A stretch of 41,405 nucleotides of DNA from the IMG/VR virus record IMGVR_UViG_3300009034_000098, positions 1 to 41,405 of that record; one strand, given 5' to 3'. The notes under the pieces were generated by a model that worked only from the letters and a program-made list of their open reading frames with translations, made no database searches and was not told the origin of the DNA. The position numbers and the translations under genes were made by a program. The stretch comes from a virus. Shown piece after piece: positions 32,482 through 38,711 of this stretch (its first letter is position 1; each line of letters opens with the position of its first letter).

Positions 32482-32641
32482 ATTCGCGCCAATCTTCATA
32501 ATATCACCATTTGTTGCATTGCTCATAATCATAATCTATTTTATTTATGTTGCTATAGCAGCTGAGCAGTATGTTGCTGTAATCGCCCTCTTCGCCCTCT
32601 ATATGCTTACAGTCATAACGGCATTAACTATGTTTAGGTGA
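32471..32641 (+). CDS. small two-segment membrane protein
   Basis: 56 residues from ATG 32471. Two hydrophobic segments (about residues 7-29 and 34-53) with short loops and few charges. Overlaps the previous gene by 11 bases. It could form a membrane hairpin such as a small holin. Function not known. Confidence 0.55.
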   Translation: MKYKFAPIFIISPFVALLIIIIYFIYVAIAAEQYVAVIALFALYMLTVITALTMFR

Positions 32642-32646
32642 TAAAT

Positions 32647-32754
32647 ATGGAAGTAACAAGGGAACAAATTGCGGAAATCTCGGAAGAGACTGGAATATCA
32701 GAGGAAAAGGTTAGCCAAGTGCTTAGCTATTTCTTCGCTATTGAGAAGCCTTGA
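32647..32754 (+). CDS. tiny helix-turn-helix-like peptide
   Basis: 35 residues, ATG 32647. REQIAEISEETGISEEKVSQ has the spacing of a helix-turn-helix, followed by VLSYFFAIEKP. Too small to bind DNA firmly alone. It follows the membrane protein by five bases, so it is probably co-transcribed. Confidence 0.45.
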   Translation: MEVTREQIAEISEETGISEEKVSQVLSYFFAIEKP

Positions 32755-32779
32755 CACACTAAAATGGAGGTGAGATGCC

Positions 32780-33088
32780 ATGTCGAAAACTGCAGCGCTC
32801 GCATGTATACTAGTCATTGCTGTAATATTCGCCGCCGTCGTATCTTTGGCAATGCATATTCCGGGTCCTAAGATACTCGAGAAGACTGGGAAAATTGCTG
32901 ACATTGATTATTCCGCTGGCGGATTCGGGACGAGCGACATAACTATTGTGAAATTCGAGGACGGCGAAGTGCTTGTTTTCCGCAACTATATAACAAAGTT
33001 TGTAATCGGAAAATCCTACAAGATCCGATACAAAAGCAGCGGAATTAGGACCGGGTACTATACATTCATTGGCGCTGAAGAAGTCTAA
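32780..33088 (+). CDS. membrane-anchored protein with extracellular beta domain
   Basis: 102 residues from ATG 32780, behind a perfect GGAGGTGA. An N-terminal hydrophobic segment (residues 4-25) is followed by a beta-rich part (KIADIDYSAGGFGTSDITIV, GEVLVFRNYITKFVI, YKIRYKSS). The plan resembles small single-pass proteins with an OB-like outer domain. It is the last gene of the recombinase cassette. Function not known. Confidence 0.7.
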   Translation: MSKTAALACILVIAVIFAAVVSLAMHIPGPKILEKTGKIADIDYSAGGFGTSDITIVKFEDGEVLVFRNYITKFVIGKSYKIRYKSSGIRTGYYTFIGAEEV

Positions 33089-33194
33089 GAATCAACCAAA
33101 CGGAACCCATTTCGAGTCCCTTTCTTTCATTATTATTGAGTATTTAATCAGCTATAACATATTATTGATGAGCATTCGATCAGCAATAATAAAC

Positions 33195-33221
33195 AGTCTA
33201 TACATAGTCTATGAATAGACT
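33195..33221 (+). repeat. dyad AGTCTAT/ATAGACT before repeat R3
   Basis: Arms 33195-33201 and 33215-33221 flank a 13-base loop. It follows the end of the previous cassette and precedes R3. It could act in RNA as a terminator hairpin or in DNA as a protein site. The whole gap 33089-33344 is otherwise AT-rich and gene-free. Confidence 0.5.
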
Positions 33222-33225
33222 TTAC

Positions 33226-33238
33226 GTCAACCTACTAG
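33226..33238 (+). repeat. dispersed repeat copy R3 (GTCAACCTACTAG)
   Basis: Intergenic copy. Together with upstream bases it reads TTTACGTCAACCTACTAG, close to R4 and R5. Followed by TCTTTTT. Confidence 0.85.
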
Positions 33239-33301
33239 TCTTTTTGCCTTGACAAGATATGGACAAAGCATATTTCAAATACGTATTCTAAATCAATAAC
33301 G

Positions 33302-33310
33302 CTTAAATAC
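33302..33310 (+). promoter_or_regulatory. possible weak archaeal promoter after R3
   Basis: CAATAACG followed by CTTAAATAC about 25-30 bases before the ribosome site GGAGGTGA at 33331. Weaker match than the TTTATATA promoters. Confidence 0.5.
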
Positions 33311-33344
33311 TGGCAAGTTTATATTATAGTGGAGGTGATATACC

Positions 33345-33467
33345 GTGATTGCTGAATTCACATCCGCCGTGAACGAGTTCGCCGGAATCACAGGATACAG
33401 CGTTATCGTCCTGTCTGTGGTGTACCTGGCGGTCAAGATCGGTGCGGCCTTTCTAAAACGCGACTAA
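33345..33467 (+). CDS. small single-pass membrane protein
   Basis: 40 residues from GTG 33345, seven bases behind GGAGGTGA. A single hydrophobic helix (YSVIVLSVVYLAVKIGAAFL) and a KRD end. Function not known. Bases 33468-33535 after it hold a GC-rich dyad (CGCGAAATCGCG) and no convincing gene. Confidence 0.6.
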   Translation: MIAEFTSAVNEFAGITGYSVIVLSVVYLAVKIGAAFLKRD

Positions 33468-33535
33468 TAATAATGGCTCGCGAAATCGCGCCGATACTGA
33501 GCGCGGCCCCGGACCGAGATGAGCACAGCAAAAAA

Positions 33536-33552
33536 CAGAAACGTTTATATAT
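33536..33552 (+). promoter_or_regulatory. archaeal promoter
   Basis: CAGAAACG followed by TTTATATAT (33544-33552). The predicted start near 33575 means ATG 33559 cannot be the start of the next gene, which supports ATG 33610. Confidence 0.8.
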
Positions 33553-33609
33553 GACGGCATGTCATGTAATATTGAAGGAAAACACAAGCACATCAATGGA
33601 GCCAGAAAT

Positions 33610-33798
33610 ATGGTCAGGAAACCCAAAATAATGCTACCAATAAAGCAGAGGAACCCGACGCTCAAGCAGGAATCCGCCGACGTGTTCGTCATCGACATAC
33701 CCGAGGACTTCGCGGACTGGAAGAAGGAGTTCTACGGAGGCATACGCGGCAAGACGCGGGGCTGGAAGCTAACGCTAACAAGGCACAGAAGGAGGTGA
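33610..33798 (+). CDS. small protein of unknown function
   Basis: 62 residues from ATG 33610 (GGAG nine bases upstream). A basic start (VRKPKIMLPIKQR), an acidic middle (SADVFVIDIPEDFADW) and a basic end rich in Arg. Its stop overlaps the AbrB-like gene as GTGA, so the two are co-expressed. A partner role for the regulator is possible. Family not recognised. Confidence 0.65.
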   Translation: MVRKPKIMLPIKQRNPTLKQESADVFVIDIPEDFADWKKEFYGGIRGKTRGWKLTLTRHRRR

Positions 33799-34190
33799 GC
33801 ACGATACCAGAAGGAGAGACAATCGTCAAGACGGGGCGAGACCCGCACTGGAGGCCGGTCATGATGAGCCGCAATACCGCGATGTTCACGATACCGGTGG
33901 ACGTCAGGGACGCGGCAAACCTAGTCGGCATCCACAACGAGGGCAGGGGCGCGATGATAACGTGGGACAAGGACGCCCAAGAGATACGCGTCAGCGTGAT
34001 CGACCCGGCGACAGGCGAGCAAGGGTACGAGAAGCCTAAGCCGCAGGTCGTCGTGAAGAAGCCGAAGACGAAGACAAAGAAGGAAAAGGCCGCGGAGAAG
34101 AAGGCAGCGAAGGAAGCCGCCAAAGCCGAAGCCGCAGAAGCCAGCGAGACCTCGCCCGAGGAACCGGCCGAAGTCCCAACAGAGCCATAG
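33795..34190 (+). CDS. AbrB-like regulator with acidic/basic tail (paralogue 1)
   Basis: 131 residues from GTG 33795, overlapping the previous stop as GTGA. Residues 20-70 have the swapped-hairpin pattern: SRNTAMFTIPVDVRDAANLV, then ITWDKDAQEIRVSVI. A Lys/Ala-rich then Glu/Pro-rich tail follows. The protein at 38975 shares RNTAMFTIP and the Arg-Asp turn, so they are paralogues. AbrB-type proteins bind DNA as dimers and control gene expression. The GTG lies inside GGAGGTGA, which is odd for a ribosome site. Confidence 0.65.
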   Translation: MSTIPEGETIVKTGRDPHWRPVMMSRNTAMFTIPVDVRDAANLVGIHNEGRGAMITWDKDAQEIRVSVIDPATGEQGYEKPKPQVVVKKPKTKTKKEKAAEKKAAKEAAKAEAAEASETSPEEPAEVPTEP

Positions 34191-34213
34191 CGACCCGGAC
34201 GCAGCAATCCAAT

Positions 34214-34229
34214 CCCCCCACCTTTTTTT
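34214..34229 (+). terminator. T-tract terminator
   Basis: CCCCCC-ACC followed by seven T residues (34223-34229), 24 bases after the AbrB-like stop. Confidence 0.75.
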
Positions 34230-34250
34230 GCGAGGATCTTTTCGGAAGCA

Positions 34251-34259
34251 TTTATATAT
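34251..34259 (+). promoter_or_regulatory. archaeal promoter
   Basis: CGGAAGCA followed by TTTATATAT. ATG 34293 lies 34 bases beyond, with GGAGAG as ribosome site. Confidence 0.8.
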
Positions 34260-34292
34260 GGCAGAAATCACTATATATCGGAGAGAAATTGA

Positions 34293-34883
34293 ATGGTAAC
34301 AGCAAAGCCGTTCAGAGCCAGCGACGTACCACAGAGCGCCCTCGCGGAACTGCACAAAGTCTGCGGCGACAACCTGCACAAACCGATATCCGCCGTCGGG
34401 CAGCTCCTGATTGATGCATATAAAATACTCAACGAATTCTACGGCGTAAAAGCACCCGAAATTGTTGTAATACAAAGCGAAGAAGCCTTCAACAAACTGT
34501 GCAAAAGCACGAAGAGAATATACCTCAAAAAGTACCCAGCGTGGTATGACCATGACAAGATAATAGTGAACCTACTGCTGCTCATGAGCAAGACCAGGGT
34601 AATCAGGAACTCCGAATTCTACACAGCATTCCACGAGTACCGGCACCACATGCAGTCGATCTTCCCAGTCATAGGGAAGGGCCGGACGCTGTTCCGCAAT
34701 AACGGCGACGGGACGAGGTCGTTCAACGGGAACGAGACGCGATTCATCGAGGCCGACGCCTACCAGTGGGCGAGGAACCTGCTCAAGCGCGTCAACAGGC
34801 TGCCGAGGCTCAGGAAGCAGAAGCTCGACGCGGACAGGCGGTGCCGAGAGAGGTACCCCGAGCGGTACGGGAAAAAGCAATGA
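34293..34883 (+). CDS. ImmA/IrrE-like zinc metallopeptidase
   Basis: 196 residues from ATG 34293. HEYRH at residues 114-118 gives the two His ligands and catalytic Glu, and E153 in FIEADAYQWARNLL is a fitting third ligand, as in the ImmA/IrrE group. A basic C-terminal tail follows. ImmA-type peptidases cut repressors to switch prophages; two AbrB-like proteins and a winged-helix protein in this arm are possible targets. A minimal peptidase of another group cannot be excluded. It has its own promoter and terminator upstream. Confidence 0.72.
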   Translation: MVTAKPFRASDVPQSALAELHKVCGDNLHKPISAVGQLLIDAYKILNEFYGVKAPEIVVIQSEEAFNKLCKSTKRIYLKKYPAWYDHDKIIVNLLLLMSKTRVIRNSEFYTAFHEYRHHMQSIFPVIGKGRTLFRNNGDGTRSFNGNETRFIEADAYQWARNLLKRVNRLPRLRKQKLDADRRCRERYPERYGKKQ

Positions 34884-35191
34884 AAATCAAAACAAGCAAA
34901 GTCATACATTGCCGACTTTTCAGAATACAGATCCTTGCAAATAACATGGTGACAGATCGAATATTGTGGCCAACAGATGCTGTGCGAATTTATGAAGCGT
35001 CAATCGAAGTAATACAGAAGATCGGCGACAAGCTCTATAGACATTGCATAACCTGCAACATAACGTTCGATCTCTGGAAATATGACTCATTGAAGGCCGC
35101 TGGACACGAAAGGTGCAAAGTGCGGAAACTGACATTCGATGAGACGCTCATGGCGATACAGAAGTGCAAGACGGATGGGTGCTTCAGATGA
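34880..35191 (+). CDS. small Cys-containing protein of unknown function
   Basis: 103 residues from ATG 34880 (ATGA overlap). Strand-rich first half (KVIHCRLFRIQILAN), a central CITCNITFDLW, and later CKVRK and a CKTDGC end. The Cys pairs suggest a zinc site. Function not known. Confidence 0.65.
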   Translation: MKIKTSKVIHCRLFRIQILANNMVTDRILWPTDAVRIYEASIEVIQKIGDKLYRHCITCNITFDLWKYDSLKAAGHERCKVRKLTFDETLMAIQKCKTDGCFR

Positions 35192-35451
35192 CGCCGCACC
35201 CTAAGGAGCTCGCGCACCTCAAGAGCACCCAGCGCGGCGGGCACCACATATGCGCCCTTTGCAAGGGGAACATCAAGAGGCGCAACGACCCCCTCGGAAA
35301 TGCCGTGCGGTGGGAGCTGAAGGAGAGGCGCGTCAGAGTGGCCGGCAAATGGAGGACTGAGAAGTACTGGACGAAGGCTCATCAGAAGTGCGCGGATGCC
35401 GAACGCGGAAATCGGCGCCGACGCGAATTGGAGAAAGAGGCTGTGATATAA
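35188..35451 (+). CDS. small zinc-finger protein (HNH-like Cys/His arrangement)
   Basis: 87 residues from ATG 35188 (ATGA overlap). HHICALCKGNIKRR, then a basic hairpin region (RVRVAGKWRTEKYW), then THAHxxC-like KAHQKCAD make a Cys-X2-Cys and His-X2-Cys zinc site of the kind seen in HNH-like and recombination endonuclease folds. Catalytic His is not obvious, so nuclease activity is doubtful. Confidence 0.6.
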   Translation: MTPHPKELAHLKSTQRGGHHICALCKGNIKRRNDPLGNAVRWELKERRVRVAGKWRTEKYWTKAHQKCADAERGNRRRRELEKEAVI

Positions 35452-35452
35452 C

Positions 35453-35596
35453 ATGGTTGAAATAACATCTCACAATACGAACATAAAAGTCCGCGACATA
35501 AAGAAGATCGCGATCTATGAGGTACTCGGCATACATGTCACAATGAAGAATGGGACAATATACAAGTACAAGTTAAAAGAAGTGCAAGGAGGATAA
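35453..35596 (+). CDS. small beta-strand protein
   Basis: 47 residues from ATG 35453. Three probable strands: VEITSHN, KKIAIYEVLGIHVTMKNG and TIYKYKLKEVQ. Its end contains the ribosome site (AAGGAGG) of the next gene. Function not known. Confidence 0.55.
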   Translation: MVEITSHNTNIKVRDIKKIAIYEVLGIHVTMKNGTIYKYKLKEVQGG

Positions 35597-35598
35597 CA

Positions 35599-35733
35599 AT
35601 GTTCCTATTTAAATGGTTCGTATCCGGGATAATCATCGGCATGGCAAGCAACAACGCCATAATTGGAGTCGTCGGCGGATTCTTTGTCGCGCTTCTAGAC
35701 TCATTCGCGGAATACGTAGGAGAGAACCTTTGA
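35599..35733 (+). CDS. small membrane protein
   Basis: 44 residues from ATG 35599 behind AAGGAGG. Two hydrophobic stretches (WFVSGIIIGMA and AIIGVVGGFFVALL) with an acidic end. Function not known. Confidence 0.6.
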   Translation: MFLFKWFVSGIIIGMASNNAIIGVVGGFFVALLDSFAEYVGENL

Positions 35734-36020
35734 TGGACAAAACGCTGCCCGCGATAAAGCTCGCCGAGGACATACTCGCGCTTATGGTCAAGGCGGACGA
35801 CAAGCAGATCGACGAGGCGCTTGCGGCCATCGCCAAGCTCGAGGGAACGTACGGCATACTGTGGGGGCTCAAGAACATAAGAACGTCCGGACTCGACCTC
35901 GACTACTACATGCTCAAGGGGCGCGTGCTCGAATTCATCAAGGAGGCGAAGAAGGACAAGATCTGGGTGCTCGCTGAAGCCGTTGCGCTGAAGAGAGAGG
36001 CGGAGAGTCACCCAGAATGA
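35733..36020 (+). CDS. helical protein of unknown function
   Basis: 95 residues from ATG 35733, overlapping the previous stop (TGATG). All helix: KLAEDILALMVKADDKQIDE, then AAIAKLEGTYGILWGL, then KGRVLEFIKEAKKD. No motif recognised. Overlaps the next gene by ATGA. Confidence 0.65.
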   Translation: MDKTLPAIKLAEDILALMVKADDKQIDEALAAIAKLEGTYGILWGLKNIRTSGLDLDYYMLKGRVLEFIKEAKKDKIWVLAEAVALKREAESHPE

Positions 36021-36223
36021 ACGTCTACTTGATATGCAAGGATGATGACGGGAACGTGTTCTGCGCCATAGAGACTTTTATAGTCCACGGCGGAGAGAAC
36101 GCTGATAATGCGATGAAGCTCCTGAAATTCTACAAGTACGAAGACATCAAGGCCATCTACTGCCAAGGGTGCGGAAACCCAAGGAAGCCCGGAACGACAT
36201 GCGGATGCGGGTGCGAGACATGA
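36017..36223 (+). CDS. small zinc-ribbon protein
   Basis: 68 residues from ATG 36017 (ATGA overlap). N-terminal strand pair (NVYLICKDDDGNVFCAIETF), then a helix and a C-terminal Cys cluster CQGCGNPRKP and CGCGC. Function not known. Confidence 0.65.
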   Translation: MNVYLICKDDDGNVFCAIETFIVHGGENADNAMKLLKFYKYEDIKAIYCQGCGNPRKPGTTCGCGCET

Positions 36224-36315
36224 CGGAGAACAAGCAATTAATGTGCTCAGAATGTGGATACCCATTAACCGAAATCGTAGAGGAATTCACATGGAAAAAG
36301 GAGATAGAACCGTGA
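36220..36315 (+). CDS. tiny half-zinc-ribbon peptide
   Basis: 31 residues from ATG 36220 (ATGA overlap) to TGA 36313. MCSECGYPL supplies one zinc knuckle. Its end encodes the ribosome site GGAG of the next gene and its stop overlaps the next start as GTGA. It may dimerise to complete a zinc site or only couple translation. Confidence 0.45.
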   Translation: MTENKQLMCSECGYPLTEIVEEFTWKKEIEP

Positions 36316-36515
36316 TAACCGAGTGCCCGGAGTGCGGGTCCGACGAGGTCGAGCAGATGCCGGTCGAACTGCACAATGTGCCAGGGACGCTCGAGGTGAA
36401 CGACTGCTACTGCCAGAACTGCGGGTGCAAGTTCATCGAGAGGTGCCTAAAGAAGGACACCGTATACGAGCACGGGGAGATCTGGAAGGAGAAGCACAAA
36501 AGTGAAAACACTTAG
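36312..36515 (+). CDS. zinc-ribbon protein (paralogue of 37431)
   Basis: 67 residues from GTG 36312, eight bases behind GGAG. CPECGSDEVEQ and CYCQNCGCKFIER make a complete zinc ribbon, followed by YEHGEIWKEKH. The gene at 37431 shares CPECGS, CGCxFIER and the HGxxW end, so the two are paralogues in neighbouring cassettes on either side of repeat R4. Ribbon of the kind used by transcription or nucleic-acid-binding proteins; function not known. Confidence 0.72.
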   Translation: MITECPECGSDEVEQMPVELHNVPGTLEVNDCYCQNCGCKFIERCLKKDTVYEHGEIWKEKHKSENT

Positions 36516-36714
36516 AGCCGTCCGCAAGAACGGCAAAGTACGAGTCAGCCTCATCATGCGCAAGCTTGAGGCTGAGAGGTTCGCCGACCACAAGACCTAC
36601 ATAACCATCGCGGAGCCGCTCGGGTCGGGGCGCGAGCTGAGTGTCAAGATACAGGAGTTCGAACCGGTTGAGGAAGCTGAAAGCGAAGGAGATACACGAG
36701 CTAGCGAGTCGTAA
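36502..36714 (+). CDS. small protein of unknown function
   Basis: 70 residues from GTG 36502 behind GGAGAAG, overlapping the previous gene by 14 bases. Strand (GKVRVSLIMRKL), strand (KTYITIAEPL), strand (RELSVKIQEF) and an acidic tail. Small beta fold. Function not known. Confidence 0.6.
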   Translation: MKTLRAVRKNGKVRVSLIMRKLEAERFADHKTYITIAEPLGSGRELSVKIQEFEPVEEAESEGDTRASES

Positions 36715-36913
36715 ACGAGCGGACAGCAATGCGGTCGAGGGCTTCCTGATGGACATGGGCACCGATCCGGACAGGGCGTTCAACCGGCTCAGGCTCACCG
36801 CGGCCAACTTCAACTGGAGCGGCGACACGATAAGGGCGGCACGAGACGGTGTGCTGTTGGCCATGGGAAAGCGCAAGGGGACGGCGCCGAGGAGCAAGCG
36901 GGCGAGGCGCTGA
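36668..36913 (+). CDS. small basic helical protein
   Basis: 81 residues if started at TTG 36668 (AGGAG ten bases upstream); the frame opens at GTG 36641. It overlaps the previous gene by 47 bases in another frame. Helical, with FLMDMGTDPDRAFNRLRLTA and a very basic end (KRKGTAPRSKRARR) likely to contact nucleic acid. Last gene of the R3-R4 cassette. Confidence 0.55.
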   Translation: MRKLKAKEIHELASRKRADSNAVEGFLMDMGTDPDRAFNRLRLTAANFNWSGDTIRAARDGVLLAMGKRKGTAPRSKRARR

Positions 36914-36914
36914 C

Positions 36915-36927
36915 CCCGAATTTTTTT
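36915..36927 (+). terminator. T-tract terminator before repeat R4
   Basis: CCCCGAA followed by seven T residues (36921-36927), immediately after the stop of the previous gene and directly before R4. Confidence 0.75.
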
Positions 36928-36929
36928 AC

Positions 36930-36942
36930 GCCAACCTACTAG
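36930..36942 (+). repeat. dispersed repeat copy R4 (GCCAACCTACTAG)
   Basis: One base differs from the consensus. The flank CGAATTTTTTT-ACG is shared with R5 almost base for base, so terminator and repeat form one composite element. Confidence 0.85.
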
Positions 36943-36969
36943 CGATTTCTCAGGGACACAATATTTGGA

Positions 36970-37006
36970 CATGATCCATGATCCGGAACCGAGCCCATGA
37001 ATCATG
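36970..37006. promoter_or_regulatory. inverted repeat upstream of a TATA box (operator candidate)
   Basis: CATGATCCATG (36970-36980) and CATGAATCATG (36996-37006) are inverted copies with one mismatch, separated by 15 bases. The second arm ends ten bases before the TATA box at 37016, where an activator or repressor would sit. Confidence 0.55.
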
Positions 37007-37015
37007 ACAGAAACC

Positions 37016-37025
37016 TTTATATATT
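37016..37025 (+). promoter_or_regulatory. archaeal promoter
   Basis: CAGAAACC followed by TTTATATATT. The predicted transcription start near 37045 coincides with ATG 37048. Confidence 0.8.
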
Positions 37026-37047
37026 CTCAGATACATATAAGTCATTG

Positions 37048-37080
37048 ATGAAAAAACAAAAAGGAAGCCACAAAAAATGA
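37048..37080 (+). CDS. 10-codon upstream ORF (possible leader peptide)
   Basis: ATG 37048 to TGA 37078, encoding a basic decapeptide MKKQKGSHKK. It begins at the predicted transcription start, so it could be read from a leaderless message, and its stop overlaps the next start as ATGA. No clear ribosome site precedes ATG 37077, so translation of the next gene may depend on it. Confidence 0.4.
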   Translation: MKKQKGSHKK

Positions 37081-37430
37081 GCGAAAAGGAAAGTATTGAA
37101 GCCAGATACGACGCATATATGCTCGCGCCAAAAGAAGTCCAAATGACGATGCTCGATAACGACCCCGAGCTCTGGTTCGTCGTCAATAAGATAGACAGCG
37201 AGATACAGCGCATCCTCAACAAGTGCTACGTCCTGCTGAACCTATCCGAGAGGGCCAAGGACTCCGTCGTCTGCGTGTACGTCTCGAAATCCGGCAAGGC
37301 ACTGACGGACGAGGAGATACTCGACGCCGAGGAGAAGTTCATGACCGAGGACAAGTTCGACAAGGAGCTGATACAGAGCTTCTTGGACAACGACGCGTAC
37401 GTCGAAGAAGTGAAGCTGGTAGGGATTTAA
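37077..37430 (+). CDS. acidic helical protein of unknown function
   Basis: 117 residues from ATG 37077. Helices EARYDAYMLAPKEVQMTML and NKIDSEIQRILNKC, a central strand (SVVCVYVSKSG), then an acidic helical end (EEILDAEEKFMTEDKFDKEL). First sizeable gene of the R4-R5 cassette. Function not known. Confidence 0.7.
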   Translation: MSEKESIEARYDAYMLAPKEVQMTMLDNDPELWFVVNKIDSEIQRILNKCYVLLNLSERAKDSVVCVYVSKSGKALTDEEILDAEEKFMTEDKFDKELIQSFLDNDAYVEEVKLVGI

Positions 37431-37676
37431 ATGACATACTGCCCGGAGTGCGGATCCAGCAAAATAGACGAAAAGTACGACGACCGGATGAGCGATCCGC
37501 GAGGCGACTGGGAGCACTGGGACTGCGTCTGCACCGAGTGCGGATGCGAATTCATCGAGAGGACCGAGCGCAAGAAGGAAGTGACGAAGCACGGGACCGA
37601 ATGGAGGGAGCACGGCGAAATCGACATTGACGCGACAATCAAAAGCATAGAACAAACAGGAGGAAGCGCGAAATGA
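37431..37676 (+). CDS. zinc-ribbon protein (paralogue of 36312)
   Basis: 81 residues from ATG 37431, directly after the previous stop. CPECGSSKIDEK and CVCTECGCEFIER make a full zinc ribbon, then KHGTEWREHGE. Clearly related to the product of 36312 and in the next cassette. A C-terminal 20-residue acidic/helical extension is extra. Function not known. Confidence 0.75.
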   Translation: MTYCPECGSSKIDEKYDDRMSDPRGDWEHWDCVCTECGCEFIERTERKKEVTKHGTEWREHGEIDIDATIKSIEQTGGSAK

Positions 37677-37855
37677 CAAGAGCTAAAAACCGCGAGGAGT
37701 TCGAGAGCGCGTGGAACGAGCACATATCGCACACGTCGTGTCTCGCCCACAGCCTGCCGAGCAAGGAGGCGCTCAGGCTCCTGAATCTCGTTAAGGCGAC
37801 GAAGCGATATGTGAAAATCGCTGCGGACCATGTCTACAAGGAGGTGAGAACTTGA
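37673..37855 (+). CDS. small helical protein
   Basis: 60 residues from ATG 37673 (ATGA overlap). NREEFESAWNEHISHTSC, then SKEALRLLNLVKATKRYVKI: amphipathic helices. Its end encodes the ribosome site AAGGAGGTGA of the next gene. Function not known. Confidence 0.65.
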   Translation: MTRAKNREEFESAWNEHISHTSCLAHSLPSKEALRLLNLVKATKRYVKIAADHVYKEVRT

Positions 37856-38484
37856 TACCGGACAAAATAGCAAACGAGGCGAAGGAGCGCAACAAGCACA
37901 TCGTCCTCCTCTGCGGGAACCAGTTCCTCTTCAGCATCGAGTCGGACTGCGGGGGCGACTGGTACGTCTTCACGAGCCAGGACCTCGGGATCAGCATCTG
38001 GGCGACGGTCAACTGGGAAGTCGTCGGCGTGCCTGTGTCCATAAGGAACCTGGACGGCGACGTCAATTACGAGGACAAGGTGCATGAGGGCGAGATCGCG
38101 AGCTGGGACCACTACGTGAAGATCGTCGAGGTGCACCTAAGAAGCTTCCTGGCCAAGCGCGAAATGGTTAAGGAGGCGAAGGCGAAAATCGACAAAGAAC
38201 TTCGGGAACTGATGGAGAAAGTCGAGGACGACTTGTCTGAGATCTATATGACATACGCGATGGGGCCCGAGGACGAGGAGATCATAGACTACACATGGAA
38301 CAAGTTCGTTGAGCTCGCGCACGCGCTGGTGTGCAAGCCGAAAAGCACTGACATACTGCAAGCGTTGGAGCTGCTCTCGCCAAAGGCCCAAGCGTACCTA
38401 AGCAAGAAGGAGTACTGGAGCTATGAGCAGGCCGTCAACGTGATAGACGCCACCGTGCGCCTCATCAAGGAGCGGGATCCGTAA
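37852..38484 (+). CDS. protein of unknown function
   Basis: 210 residues from TTG 37852 (TTGA overlap; GGAGGTGA upstream). The first 90 residues are alpha/beta with strands KHIVLLCGNQFLFSIE, DWYVFTSQDLGISIWATV and WEVVGVPVSI; the rest is charged helix (AKIDKELRELMEKVEDDLSE) ending in a compact helical part. It is the largest gene of the R4-R5 cassette. I do not recognise the family. Confidence 0.75.
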   Translation: MIPDKIANEAKERNKHIVLLCGNQFLFSIESDCGGDWYVFTSQDLGISIWATVNWEVVGVPVSIRNLDGDVNYEDKVHEGEIASWDHYVKIVEVHLRSFLAKREMVKEAKAKIDKELRELMEKVEDDLSEIYMTYAMGPEDEEIIDYTWNKFVELAHALVCKPKSTDILQALELLSPKAQAYLSKKEYWSYEQAVNVIDATVRLIKERDP

Positions 38485-38652
38485 ATGATGTGCGACAGCT
38501 GCGGCAACAGAAGCTTCATCGAGGTGGGCACCTACAAGCGGTACGCCAAGTGGACGGGCAAGGAGCTTCAGAAGGACGCGGCGCTCCGGACCGCGCCCCT
38601 CTACTACATCTGCGTCAAGTGCGGGGTCGCGATAGAGGCGAAGCGGCAGTGA
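38485..38652 (+). CDS. small zinc-ribbon protein
   Basis: 55 residues from ATG 38485 (ATG 38488 also possible). CDSCGNRSFIEVG and YYICVKCGVAIEAK form a complete two-knuckle ribbon with a basic hairpin between. Last gene of its cassette. Function not known. Confidence 0.65.
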   Translation: MMCDSCGNRSFIEVGTYKRYAKWTGKELQKDAALRTAPLYYICVKCGVAIEAKRQ

Positions 38653-38660
38653 GCCGGGCG

Positions 38661-38697
38661 ACGGGCGCCGGCATCCGGCGTCCGCGCGAATTTTTTT
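38661..38697 (+). terminator. hairpin plus T-tract terminator before repeat R5
   Basis: A 10-bp stem (arms 38662-38671 and 38675-38684, loop CAT, one G-U pair) is followed by seven T residues (38691-38697). This looks like a bacterial intrinsic terminator, unlike the hairpin-free T-tracts elsewhere here. Confidence 0.8.
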
Positions 38698-38698
38698 C

Positions 38699-38711
38699 GT
38701 CAACCTACTAG
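38699..38711 (+). repeat. dispersed repeat copy R5 (GTCAACCTACTAG)
   Basis: Last of the five same-orientation copies, directly after the T-tract. Confidence 0.85.

Noticed and set aside
33473-33631. 52-codon frame starting at ATG 33473
   Set aside because: It runs through a GC-rich dyad, a BRE-TATA promoter and into the start of the next gene in another frame; regulatory content explains the region better.
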